Shown here: positions 12,606 to 22,800 of the stretch, one piece after another
Numbering within the stretch: the stretch's first letter is position 1
Layout of the letters: each line of letters starts with the position of its first letter
Origin: Malurus cyaneus samueli
Lineage: Eukaryota > Chordata > Aves > Passeriformes > Maluridae
Assembly (NCBI GenBank): GCA_009741485.1
Contig: VKON01002658.1
Span: 829,623 to 893,622, forward strand
Direction: 5' to 3'
DNA: 64,000 bases
Notes under the pieces: model-generated
The model's database searches: none
Told to the model about the DNA's origin: nothing
The model's input: only the letters and a program-made list of their open reading frames with translations
Made by a program: the position numbers and the translations under genes

Positions 12606-14022
12606 GCCATGAGTGAAGGAGTTTCTCATTTTGTTGACAAGCACATTAAAATTAAAAGTGGGAACGATTAAAAGAGAACCTAAAAATGTAAACACGATAC
12701 CCACCGGTTCCTTCCTCCTTTGACATCAGAGCTATGGAGAGATCTGCTTAGTTTTGAAAAGCCTCTGACAAATGAGAATAGTCAGAATAAGTTTTCTATT
12801 TGGTCTGTGCTGCACGGAACATCGTGATTTTTTTTTTCTTTTTTTTTGCCTCCCTCACAACCTGAAACACATGCCATATGCTTGCCCAAATGCTTCCCCT
12901 TCTTATGCTGCGAGACAGATCTGTAACTTTTGTTCCATTCTTTTCCTGGAGAGGGATTTTGTTCCTCCTTCTCCCACCCAAGGCAGTTTGCAGCCAGAGA
13001 AAAGTGATGCTTCCTCTGGCCACCGGCACGGCCGGGTGTGCTCGCTCCGTACCAAAAGGTCATTCAGACACTTTTTTTGGGATTCTTTGGCTGGCTGTTG
13101 AAAGCTTCTCCTAAGAATAAACCATTTTACATTTTCGTGATTACTTTGGAGGAAAAAATGTGCTATAATACCAGAATGTAAATGCAGGGGGAAACAGCAT
13201 TCCAAGTAACCTGATCACACTGCTGTAGTATTTGCTTTGGTACTTTCCTATCATTTGCTATCCAGTTGCTTTAGGAGCAGCTGCAGATCTGGGAAATAAA
13301 TCCATGTTGTAGTCAGAAGTTGAGACAGAAGGAAAAGTTAACGTGGTTTGTACTGACACGGATCCTGATCCTGTTAACTGCTATTCTAATTGAGGGGGGA
13401 GGAATCTCTTTGCCCCTTTTCATGTGCAAAGCAGTCCTGCCTCTCAGTAACGGTGGGGTTTTACTAAATAAATATATAGAATAGATCTATTTCTAATGGC
13501 ATCCCGTGTCCTCAGCATTAACTGCCTTGTATGCTCTGCTTTGGGAGCTTTTAGGCATTGTGAGGAATATCTGAGAGATTTGCAAACAGGGGCAAGGAGG
13601 GGTCAGATGTATCAAATCCATGGATTCCAGCAGGCACAGAGGCTGCCTTGGAAATGGGAATTAATAGGAGAGCTTCCTTCTGAGCAGACTTGGAGGAGCA
13701 CAAACTAGTGGGGACTGGTCGAGGTATTTGTCATCCTAATAAACTGACAAAATGGAAAAATAAACACCAATCTTATCAGTCTGCATTTTTTGTTGGGGAT
13801 GAAAGTGTTTGAAGAAAAATCATAAAGGAATCCATGGTAGCTCAAGGAGGTTAAACTCAACAGTTGTTCCCTTTGAAGTGTATGACCACGAGGTTAATTG
13901 CCAAAACTGCTTGTGGAAAAGGTGGTAACAATTTAACAAGACTGTACAACTGCAGGACTCAGATGAATATCAGGTGTTTGCAGATGGGGTTGTTTGGGGG
14001 TTGGGGCTTTTTTTTGGGTTGG
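12606..14022. other. Unique non-coding sequence
   Basis: Overlapping frames of about 100 codons on both strands at 12,770-13,205 are mutual shadows with Lys/Phe-rich translations through the T run. None shows a domain. No mobile element was recognised up to the T run at 14.02 kb. Confidence 0.5.
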
Positions 14023-14042
14023 TTTTTTTTTTTTTTTTTTTT
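14023..14042. repeat. T20 homopolymer
   Basis: An uninterrupted run of about 20 T, following a G/T-rich stretch and followed by an A/G-rich one. It lies just upstream of the CCAAT/GC-box patch. Confidence 0.9.
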
Positions 14043-14127
14043 CGTTTTGCCTAAACAGGAAAGGGGGAGAAAAAAACAGAATGGGAAGCAGGGGCCGGGG
14101 CGGGAGAAGAAAAGCCCGACTAAAGAG

Positions 14128-14260
14128 CCAATAATTCCTTGTTTGCTTTGCCAATGAGGCTGTAATTGGGCGGGAGGTCAGAGGCAGCCCCGGCACTGGC
14201 GGCGCTCGCCCCGCGCCTTCCCCGGCGGCCGCAGCCTCGGAGCGCTCCCGTCCCCTCTCC
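14128..14260. promoter_or_regulatory. Candidate CpG-rich promoter core with CCAAT and GC boxes
   Basis: Two direct CCAAT pentamers (14,128-14,132 and 14,151-14,155) and one inverted ATTGG (14,165-14,169) lie within 42 bases. The inverted box runs directly into a GC box, GGGCGGG (14,168-14,174). About 80 bases rich in CpG follow, including GGCGGCCGC-type words. Closely spaced CCAAT boxes next to an Sp1-type GC box are typical of TATA-less vertebrate promoters bound by NF-Y. No first exon can be assigned on either side, and the downstream side is consumed by a minisatellite. Promoter activity, direction and transcript are inference. Confidence 0.35.
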
Positions 14261-14760
14261 ATCCCTTCTCCCTTCCCCTCTCCCGTCCCTTTTCCAGTCC
14301 CCTCTCCATCCCTTCTCCGTCCCTTCTCCATCCCTTCTCCCGTCCCCTCTCCAGTCACTTTTCTATCCCTTCTCCATCCTTTCTCTGTCCCCTCTCCCGT
14401 CCCCTCTCCATCCCTTCTCCGTCCCCTCTCCCGTCCCTTTTCCAGTCCCCTCTCCATCCCTTCTCCGTCCCTTCTCCGTCCTTCTCCTCCCTTTCCCGTC
14501 CTTCTCCGTCCCTTCTCCGTCCCCTCTCCAGTCCCTTCTCCATCCCTTTTCCCGTCCTTTCTCCGTCCCTTCTCCGTCCCCTCTCCCGTCCCTTCTCCCG
14601 TCCCTTCTCCGTCCCTTTGCCCGTCCCTTCTCCCGTCCCTTCTCTGTCCCTTTTCTCGTCCCTTCTCCCGTCCCTTCTTCCATCCCCTCTCAATCCTTTC
14701 TCCATCCCCTCTCCAGTCTCTTCTCTCCCTTCTCCTGTCCCCTCTCCCATCCCTTTCCCG
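14247..14760. repeat. Pyrimidine minisatellite, 11-12-bp unit
   Basis: About 45 degenerate copies of an 11- or 12-base unit of the type GTCCCTTCTCC, alternating with ATCCCTTCTCC and CGTCCCCTCTCC. The plus strand is almost purely pyrimidine except for one purine per unit. Because the unit shifts between 11 and 12, all frames stay open, giving Pro/Ser/Phe-rich frames (plus) and Gly/Arg/Glu/Lys-rich frames (minus, up to 280 codons) that are artefacts. Four C-runs with loops of 2-3 at 14,270-14,289 fit a G-quadruplex pattern on the minus strand. Confidence 0.95.
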
Positions 14761-16532
14761 GCTCCCAACACTCATTTATCAATCCCAGCGCGGCTGCTGC
14801 GAGCAGTTTACAGTTCAAGGCACGGCGTTTGGGTTTTTGCTGCTCGCAGTTCAGTTTATTCTAGGGTTTTTTTTTTTCTCTGTAGGTTTGTTTGTCCCTT
14901 TCTGAAAGTGCCGCGCTTCCCCACATCTTTCTTAATTTAGTGGGAACAAAGTCTTTAAGGGTAGAATTCCCTGAAGCCCTGCAGAAACCCAATTAGGTCA
15001 ATGCAATATCATAATTGGGAAGCTGAAATCCCTTACCATTAGTTCCACTGGGTAAACAGAGATGCAGAAGTGTGATATAAACAGAAGGAGAAGAAATTCT
15101 TTTAATGTTGCTTTGCACTTTCAGGGAAGGGAGAGCCTTTATAATTTTCACAATATCATCAGGGTATTTTAATTTTGACATCCTTCTCTGAATTCAGCAG
15201 TGGGTTTTTTTGCCATGGTTACGTTTTGCATTTACTGCAATTTGTGGAACTTGGAAAATGTGTACAAAGAGCGGCTTTTTGGAGCTGTTTTCTTGTCGAC
15301 AAAGAGTTGGCAATGCCTGGAAACAATGAGAAAAAGATCTTTAAATCGTTGACTAAACTCTTTGAACCTCAAAGAAAGTTTGTTTATGATGGAGAGCTTG
15401 CTCACCAGTCACAAATCCCCATTTACATTGGTTTTTCTCCGTCAGATACCCTTAATGAACTGCAAGTTTTATTAACAGCAGCTCAGATAATGTTTTCATG
15501 GCTCAGTGTTCAACCAAAAACTTTGAAACCTTTGTAGTACAACACCATTTACTTGCTCAAAGCTGCCAGAGCAGCAGCCTGGCTCCGAAATTGAATGCAA
15601 ACTGTGATTTTTCCTGTGTTGTTTTACTGTTTACATCTTGTGCATTAAAAGCAAAACCTCTTTGGGGGAGGATTCTCCCTTTGCAATAAATGGAGCTCCG
15701 TGCTGGAGCGTCCTGGGATGCTGCTGGTGCTTCCCAGCAGACAGGAAATGTTGAAATGATGTGTGCTGATGTTTGGGGTGTAGCTCAGGAGATCACATCT
15801 CCCTGGTCTGCTGAGGAATTGGGAGTTTGGGTCAGGGGGAGTCACTAAAATAACGCCACTCTCAAGTACAGATTTTAACATGTTGCTTACTTTTATAAAC
15901 AGAATTAATGCCCCAAATGGGGCATCTGTGAGAAGTGATTACAGCCAAAGGGTGCGGGTTTGGAAACCTCCAGTTTCATCCTTTCCTGTGAGATCTGCTG
16001 AGAGCTCCACCGGCTGCCAAACACCTTTGAATCTGCTGTGGCATCTTGTCTGTCATAAACCACTGACATTTTTACAATTCAATTATGGCTCTTACACTGT
16101 TCCTGTGCCAGGGATGTTTTACAGGTGGCAGAAACTTCAGTTCCAGCCCTCCAAAAGCTACCTGCCAGTCCTGCTATTTTATTAAACATACAGCATTGCT
16201 ATAAAATGTAATTCACACCTGTGAGGGGCAGAAGAGCTCAGTTTACGAGGCTGATGGCTCTGCACTATTGATTGAGGCTTCTCACCAAGACAATGCATGA
16301 TGAAAAACCAAATGTTGCTTCACACAGACCTGATTTTTCTTGTGTTTCAAAGGTGGTCTCTGATGGGATCCAGCAGGTCAATGTGACTCAGCAGCCAGCA
16401 AATCTTTGCTTTTTTGGGATGCCAAGGAAGTCTCAGCTAGAGCAGGGTGGAGCCAGCCCTCATTCAGTTTTAAACTTTAATAATATTTCTATTTCACTAT
16501 AAAAAACCAAACTCAACGCAACGCAGTGGGGG
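14761..16532. other. Unique non-coding sequence
   Basis: The longest frame is 120 codons on the plus strand (15,175-15,537). Its middle (from the Met at about 15,313) has a protein-like balance of residues, but I recognise no family, and no splice-site pair frames it convincingly. No repeat was recognised. Confidence 0.45.
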
Positions 16533-16554
16533 AAGTTATGCTTCAACATAACTT
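16533..16554. repeat. Perfect short inverted repeat
   Basis: Eight-base arms (AAGTTATG and its complement) around a six-base loop, 16 bases before the long A run. Stems of this size are expected several times per window by chance. Confidence 0.6.
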
Positions 16555-16569
16555 TAATTTATTGAAAAA

Positions 16570-16570
<1 letters not shown>

Positions 16571-16607
<37 letters not shown>
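16571..16607. repeat. A37 homopolymer
   Basis: An uninterrupted run of about 37 A, followed by an A/G-rich trail of about 35 bases. The run is long enough to be a poly(A) tail of a retroposed RNA on the plus strand, but the sequence upstream has no recognisable element body and no standard polyadenylation signal in the expected place. The length may also be an assembly estimate. Confidence 0.9.
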
Positions 16608-16609
<2 letters not shown>

Positions 16610-18333
16610 AAAGGGAGGAGGGTGGAGAAGAGAGAAAAGCAGGCTTTGCATTCTGCATATGCAAATGCTGCTGTGATTCTCCTAGACAGGAGGAAACCCT
16701 AACTCTCAATAGATATTTATTTTCTAAATTGGCGACAGACATGCGAGCGAGAACGTTCAAATGACTTCAGCTCTCTTTCTGCCTTCATTATGTCAGGCTT
16801 GCAGATCACATATGGCATTATGGAAATCACTAAATGAAAACCATATTGATCAGCATTGAGAACAAATGTAAAAAAGCTGGGCTGAAGGAGGAGAGGTGGA
16901 GAACTATGCTCCTCTCTTCAACCAGATAGGCCCTCGTTAAGGCCTTTAATCATTTATTAATGTAAACTCCCTCCTTCCCTTTCCACTCAAATTACCTCAG
17001 CCATAGAGCATCCTGCTCCATTTATCTTTTAATGTTTCCTTTATTTAATTTATTTTTAAGCTATACATTATACTTTTATTACAAAATCAAGGCTTTTTTT
17101 TTTTTTCCTTTCTTTTCTAAAGGACAGTATTTGAACAACCAGATTTGTTGTAAAAACACTCTTGCCTGAGCAGTGAGGGGAAGAAGCAGGAGCAGGAGTG
17201 GTTTTTGCGTGGATGGCGTGCCAGAGGACTGGCAGTGAAAAGGAGTGTGTGTTACAGAGCCTCCCCCCACTTCACGCTGTTTGTAATTAAGGTTGTGTCA
17301 GCATTTCCATCATAAACCCTTGTTTACAGGGTTTATAATTCAGCTGTGAAAATTCGCTCCAGGCCAGATTTGACATACAAGGGCTCAACCTCACAGTAAA
17401 GGAGGTTTCTGCCCTTCCTCCCTCCCTTTTTCTCCCAAACCTAAAAGCTACTCAGTTTCAAAAGAAGAAAAAGGTGTAGTGGTGGGGTTTGGGAAAATGG
17501 GAAAAATTTATTAACAAAAAAAAGCACTGTCCCAATGTGCTGTGTAACTCTCAAAAATCATGTGGAGACCTTGACGTGACTGTGCCGTGCCAATTTTGGG
17601 AGGTTGAGGGGTTTTGGGATCACTGACTTGTACTCATTCATCACAGTCTTGAGTGCTGGACATCTCAATCCTGGTGTCCGTTTTCCTGAGCACTCTGTCA
17701 TTGCCTCACGGTTTAGTTTGCAATTTCCATGACGATAATGAAAGGGTTCTGCTCCGAAATTCGTGCTGGTTTGCGCTCCTGCCGAAGCTCTGGCTGGCCT
17801 GTGGGGTATTTCCCAGTACCCTCTCAGCTGTGTAACAGAGGCTGTTCTTAGGGATAATAATATACTTTTGACTTGGAATCTTCATCTTTCCCACAGCAGA
17901 AATAGTTCCACTGGTATTTTTTAATCCATTTGGTTAAAAAAAAAAAAAAAGAAAAAGAAAAAGAAGTGGATTCGGCGTGCGTTTGGCGGTGGGTGCCTGT
18001 TGCATGTTGATTTAAAAAAAAACCAATAACAATTGTGAAGAGCAGCCAGAATGATCTTCCTGTGCCCAGCACAGGTGAGGAAGGTGGGAATAGGAGGAAG
18101 CTGCACTGGTTGGGGTCTTGCTCCAGGTCTGGCTCCGTGTGCCTCAGGGGCTGCGGGATCAGGCTCAGAGGGCATTCTGCTCCAGGAAAAGCTCCTCAGC
18201 CTGGGCTGGGAATTTCTGGGCTGCTGTCAGTTGCAGTTAAATCCATATCATTTTAATGTTTTCATATTCTCTGTGATAACAGACTTCAAGTCTCAGTCGT
18301 GGAGATGGCTCCTGATTGATATGGAATGATCCT
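16608..18333. other. Non-coding interval with conserved-looking AT-rich blocks
   Basis: An exact octamer motif ATGCAAAT lies at 16,659-16,666. The stretch 16,760-16,890 has SOX-type (AACAAAT) and homeodomain-type words and no simple repeats, and reads like a conserved non-coding element. An A-rich tract with GAAAAA units lies at about 17,936-17,966. Open frames are short and unremarkable. Confidence 0.4.
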
Positions 18334-18361
18334 GGCGTCGCGCGCTGCGGCGCGGACGTCT
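18334..18361. other. Isolated CpG micro-cluster
   Basis: Eight CpG dinucleotides fall within 28 bases, starting GGCGTCGCGCGC and ending GGACGTC, inside otherwise CpG-poor sequence. A T run of about 11 follows directly. This is much too short to be a conventional CpG island. Confidence 0.7.
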
Positions 18362-18404
18362 CATTTTTTTTTTTGGAGGGGACAATTCCTCAGGGGCAGC
18401 AAAG

Positions 18405-18427
18405 ATACATCAGTGATGTATCACTGA
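18405..18427. repeat. Two overlapping near-perfect palindromes
   Basis: ATACATCA-G-TGATGTAT (18,405-18,421) overlaps TCAGTGAT-GT-ATCACTGA (18,410-18,427), each with perfect 8-base arms. The sharing of arms gives three alternating copies of a TGAT/ATCA core, a layout that could bind a dimeric factor in two registers. No factor can be named from the sequence. Confidence 0.65.
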
Positions 18428-19764
18428 AATATGCGTGTAAAATGTATTGTGTCCTTCCTCCTTCTTGCACACTCACCCACTTCCAACTTCTTTTCCTCTT
18501 TGACTCGCATTACAATCCTACTTTCCTTCCCCTGCTCTCAACATCAAACAGTCTATAAATTACAGCAAGAGTGCTGTCTGTGGCAGACATACAGTCCTTG
18601 TTTGTGGCAGAAGAGCAGAGCATTAAACAGTGAGTGGACTATGCAGAGAGCTCTCTCTCTCTCCCCGTTCCCAGTGGGAGTGTTGTTTATAGAGCATTAT
18701 AATTTATAACTGAAGAGAGTGGATTTAATTTCAGCGGAGGGGGCTCGCCAGCGGGGCGCCAGCCTGCAATCATATGAATCAGCAAGCTGCAAACTCTATT
18801 GAATGGAAAGTATTATCGCTGGCCACAAACGGACACTGTTTCTCCTTAAACAACTCCCTCGGTGCAGGAAGACGTTGTCTTCATTCATCTATTTTACATA
18901 TCTACTCCTGGTTTAATTTTGCTGTTTCCTAAAAGTCTTTTTCTTTTTTGGGCGCGTCTTTTTCTTTTTGCTGCCTGACTTCCTGGTCTGACATTGGAAA
19001 CTGATTATTGTCTGGATGTTGCTGATTTTGTAGCTCTTAAATTTGCCTTTGCTTCTTAGCGTGTGTGTGTGTTTTGTTTTTAGTTTCTGAAATGCCATTT
19101 CCCTCTGATCCTGTGTACAAGCAACTTTTATGGGAACCGAAGTTAAACATGCAAACAAGAGGATGATAATCCATTAGCATTAATATTGTAAAATGGCAGT
19201 CAGATTCAATCACAGGAAGTTTTATTTAATCATGGATGTTTTGTGCATTTCTCTTGCACAAATGGAAAATCTTCCACCCCCCCTTCTTTAGTCTTGGGGA
19301 AGTTCAGCATTTTGGCCTTTGAAATAAGACCATCAAATCCATAACGAAGCTGGATGAGTTGCTGAAAAACTTTCAAGCTGCCTTTGCTGTGATTCTGTTG
19401 TGTATCAGTTGTTTGTGTGGTGTTTAGGAGAGGGCTGGCTCCTGGGCTGATGGTTCCTATAAGGGCTTTATGCAGCTCTGGTAATTTATTGGACATTTGC
19501 AAGCAAAGCAGTAACACAATGCATTAACCCTATGGCAAATAGCAATTCTACACAAAGCACCATTTTTCTTCATCTTTCTTTTTTTTATAAAATAATGGCT
19601 AAGCTTTAAAAAAACTCCAACAGCAGAATATAGGGCAGGTTGGATGGAATTATGGACCCGTGAGCTGGGTTCCTGGCAGGTAATTGTGCAGCAGAACACC
19701 TGAGAGCTGCTGCCTGACTCCCCTTCAGAGCAAAGTTTCTGTTGAAGTTTGAAATTTTTTTTGG
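18428..19764. other. Non-coding interval with a conserved-looking block
   Basis: From about 18,720 to 18,880 the sequence passes from a GC-rich patch (two GGGGC-type words, a GGCGCC) into a motif-dense, repeat-free block with CATATG and TATCGC words. It is the kind of text typical of conserved non-coding elements. A short (GT)n run lies at about 19,061-19,072. No gene was recognised. Confidence 0.4.
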
Positions 19765-19859
19765 GAATAGAATAGAATAGAATAGAATAGAATAGAATAG
19801 AATAGAATAGAATAGAATAGAATAGAATAGAATAGAATAGAATAGAATAGAATAGAATA
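19765..19859. repeat. (AATAG)n pentanucleotide microsatellite
   Basis: About 19 perfect tandem copies of the five-base unit AATAG. Its antisense translation, a repeating Tyr-Ser-Ile-Leu-Phe pentapeptide, explains the 90-codon minus-strand frame here. Pentanucleotide arrays of this family sometimes grow from the short tail repeat of CR1 elements. No CR1 body is recognisable beside this one. Confidence 0.97.
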
Positions 19860-22800
19860 TTTTGGGGTTTTTAGTCATAAGCCACAGGCACGACAGAGAA
19901 AATGCTGCTCATGGTGCTGTGTCCCACGGGGCTGGCCCAGGTTCTGGTAGTGCAGCAGTCCCATGGAAACCCTCCAGAACTGCTCTCCAGTTTTCCCAAA
20001 GGAGGATTCCCTGTGCAGGAGGGCAGAGTGTGTTCAGGGAGTGTGTTCATTATCCTGCTCGTGTCCCCCACAGCTGCACAGGAGGAGGGTCTCCCTCTGC
20101 CCTGCCCTACATTCTGATCTTCAGACCTGACTAAGGAGCTTTGTGTGTCTAGTGCTGATTGAGCTGTGGGGGCTGCCCCTTCTCCCGCCCTGCTCCGCTG
20201 CAAAATCTGTGCCAGGGCCCTCATTTGTGGGGATTCGGGAGGCTCTGTGCTAATTGGCCTCATTCTGCACTCCTTTCCCAGGAAAACCAGAGCCCTGGCA
20301 TGGCAGATCTGCTTCCAGGCTCGTGGAGGTGTCTCCTGCACAGGAACACCACTCCTGCTGCGTTCCTGCAGTTTGCAGCAATGACAAATGGCAGCTTCTC
20401 TAATGGATTTGAAATAATTGTGGCTTTTTTGGTCCCCCGTACTCGGTCATTTTGCCTGACTTAAAACAAGCAGTGCAGCTCCTCGGCCTGATGGATCTGA
20501 TCGAAATTGTGCTTTTGTTCAGCAGATAGAGCAGGGGCATCAGTCTCTCTTTGCTTTGCATTGCATTTATGAGCATAATAAAGTTATTGCCCTCGTTTTC
20601 ACAGAGAGATTGTCCTGCATTAGCAAAAAAAGCCACATAAATTATTTGCAAATGAGTGGCTTGTTTTTGCCTATTGATTTCCCAGAAGTGGCAAAATGCT
20701 TTAGCTTATGTTCACGACTATTTATAAAATGTAAAATGTATTTTTCTCTCTGCCTCTTGGCACGGACAGTGAAGTTTGTTAAAGGATTAAAGGCTCCATC
20801 CTCCTGTTCCTCCCTGAACCATTCCACAGGCTTTTAAAAAGTCTCCTTGACTGTGTTTCCTACCCTTAACTTCATGCTAAATTCCAAAGGTACACGAAAT
20901 AATCGTAGCTCTTTAATTCCATAGCACCACATACGGCTCTTTAGGTCCCCTTAGGGGGAAAAAATGTTGTAAAATCCAAACCTGTAGGTAGATTGGAAAG
21001 ATACAGCTCTGTACCTTCCAGTTTCACCTCATTACCTCGTTTGTATGTGTAAGAACTGTTCTGCACTCCAGAATGATCATATTTTATACTGTTTAAATCT
21101 GAGTCAGAGCTAGTAAATATTTTGGGCACACAGAGTAAACTAGTTAGTGTTTAACTTTGGCTTGCAGAAACCAAGATGATTCACAGTGTTAACATTTTAA
21201 TTTCTTGTTCATTCTGAATGCGATGGGAATGCATTAAATTTGGCAGTTTAAATCATTAAGGATTTAAGATATAGCCCACCTTTTTTTTTTTTGTGGAGTT
21301 TTCTCAGCACTTTTGAGAACGTTTTAAATGCCGGAGCCCTGAAAAAATATTTTTCATTCTGGCTGGGAAATATGATGGTCTGTGTGTGGAGCTTTCCTTT
21401 TCTCAAAAGCAATATATCTGCAACAAATGTGAGCAAAAACTGCTCCGTGTTTCGAGTGAACAGGAGCAATGTCACCTGAAGTGCAGTCAGCTGCACTTGG
21501 AGCATTCTGTGTGCAGCACAGCAATCTCTTGAGGAATGCTCAGTTAGGGAGGTCTGGCTGGTTTTATGTAGTTCAAAATTACTTGATCAAAGAATTTCAA
21601 GGAATAAAATGCAGAGCTAATCTTTATTGAAAATATACTTTTATTTTACTAGGTGACTTACTACTGTATAACACCCCTCGTTTCGGGTTCCATGTGCTCC
21701 TGCTGTAGGTCTCGCTATAATAAAGACATTTTTGGGTTTGCTTTGATGAAACTTCACAAGAGCCGTCTGTAGGGGAGAAATACAATTTCCCCTGCGCTTT
21801 AATTGTGCTCTGCCGTGCGTTTGGCTCAGTTAACCCAATCAAGGGAGCTGCATTGGGGTCTGAGTGGATCTTATCAGCGCTGGACTCTGGCTCCTCTTTC
21901 TCCCTCGGTGCCCATTTGAGAATCAAAGCGGGCTGGGCAGTTTGATTCTCGCTCTGGGCTCGGTTTGGGGGCACTCAGACACACGGACACCCCCATTTTT
22001 TGTGTGCTCACCACGGGGTCACATCCTTATCAGCGATGGGAATTGATAACAAGGCGGTGGTTGGAGGCAGCTCGGTGACCTTGGCACCGCTTTCCTCACT
22101 CCCTTCCGCTTTGATGTGATCCGGCAGTGATGGGGATGAGCAGGTCAGGCAAAAGCAGCTGCCTGCCAGCGCCACGTTAAAACTGTTCTGACCCCCAAAA
22201 GTAAAAAAAAAACCACTCATATTTCTTCATTTACCATAATTAATACTTTGTATTTCCATTGACTTTGATAAACTGAATATTCTCTCTCCACCCCCACCCC
22301 CCTTTTTTCTTGATTATTTTACTCCCCATAGCTTTCAGTAATGATTGTAGGAGATCTGCAGTTAAAATGTTTTACAGACTCTGAAGAATAACATGTTTGG
22401 GAAAAGCTCAGATCAAAATTCTCAATTAGATTGCAGCCTGGCAGGAGGCTTATGGCCACACTAAAATGGGAAAGTTATTTCATTTTTAGTACATTTCTGT
22501 TTTCCAGAAACAGTGTAGTAAGTTGTAGTAAGCTCAGGGCAAAAAGACACATGTTGGACCTCTCACCAAGGAAATCCTCCTGCTCTTATGAATTTGTAAT
22601 TAGGGAAGAGATGCACAATCTTGCAAGTGCTCAGTGTTTAATGTAAATCCTTCTCGGGGAGAAGTTTCTCAAACAGCAGCTGCAGGAGCGGATAAAATAC
22701 TCCATTTTTTTTTTTTTCTTTTCTGTCATAAACGTTGCCTGTGAATTATTATTGTCACCTTTTAAAACCTCTCTATAAAAAGTAGCTGAGGAGGGAGTGC

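Noticed and set aside
13933..14864. Frames of 138-280 codons on both strands
   Set aside because: They arise from the 11/12-bp pyrimidine minisatellite. Repeat translation differs with every frame and nothing outside the array supports a gene.
15175..15537. 120-codon plus-strand frame with protein-like composition
   Set aside because: No family recognised, no convincing splice sites at its ends, and length within chance expectation.
19606..19878. Repeating Tyr-Ser-Ile-Leu-Phe peptide on the minus strand
   Set aside because: It is the translation of the (AATAG)n microsatellite.
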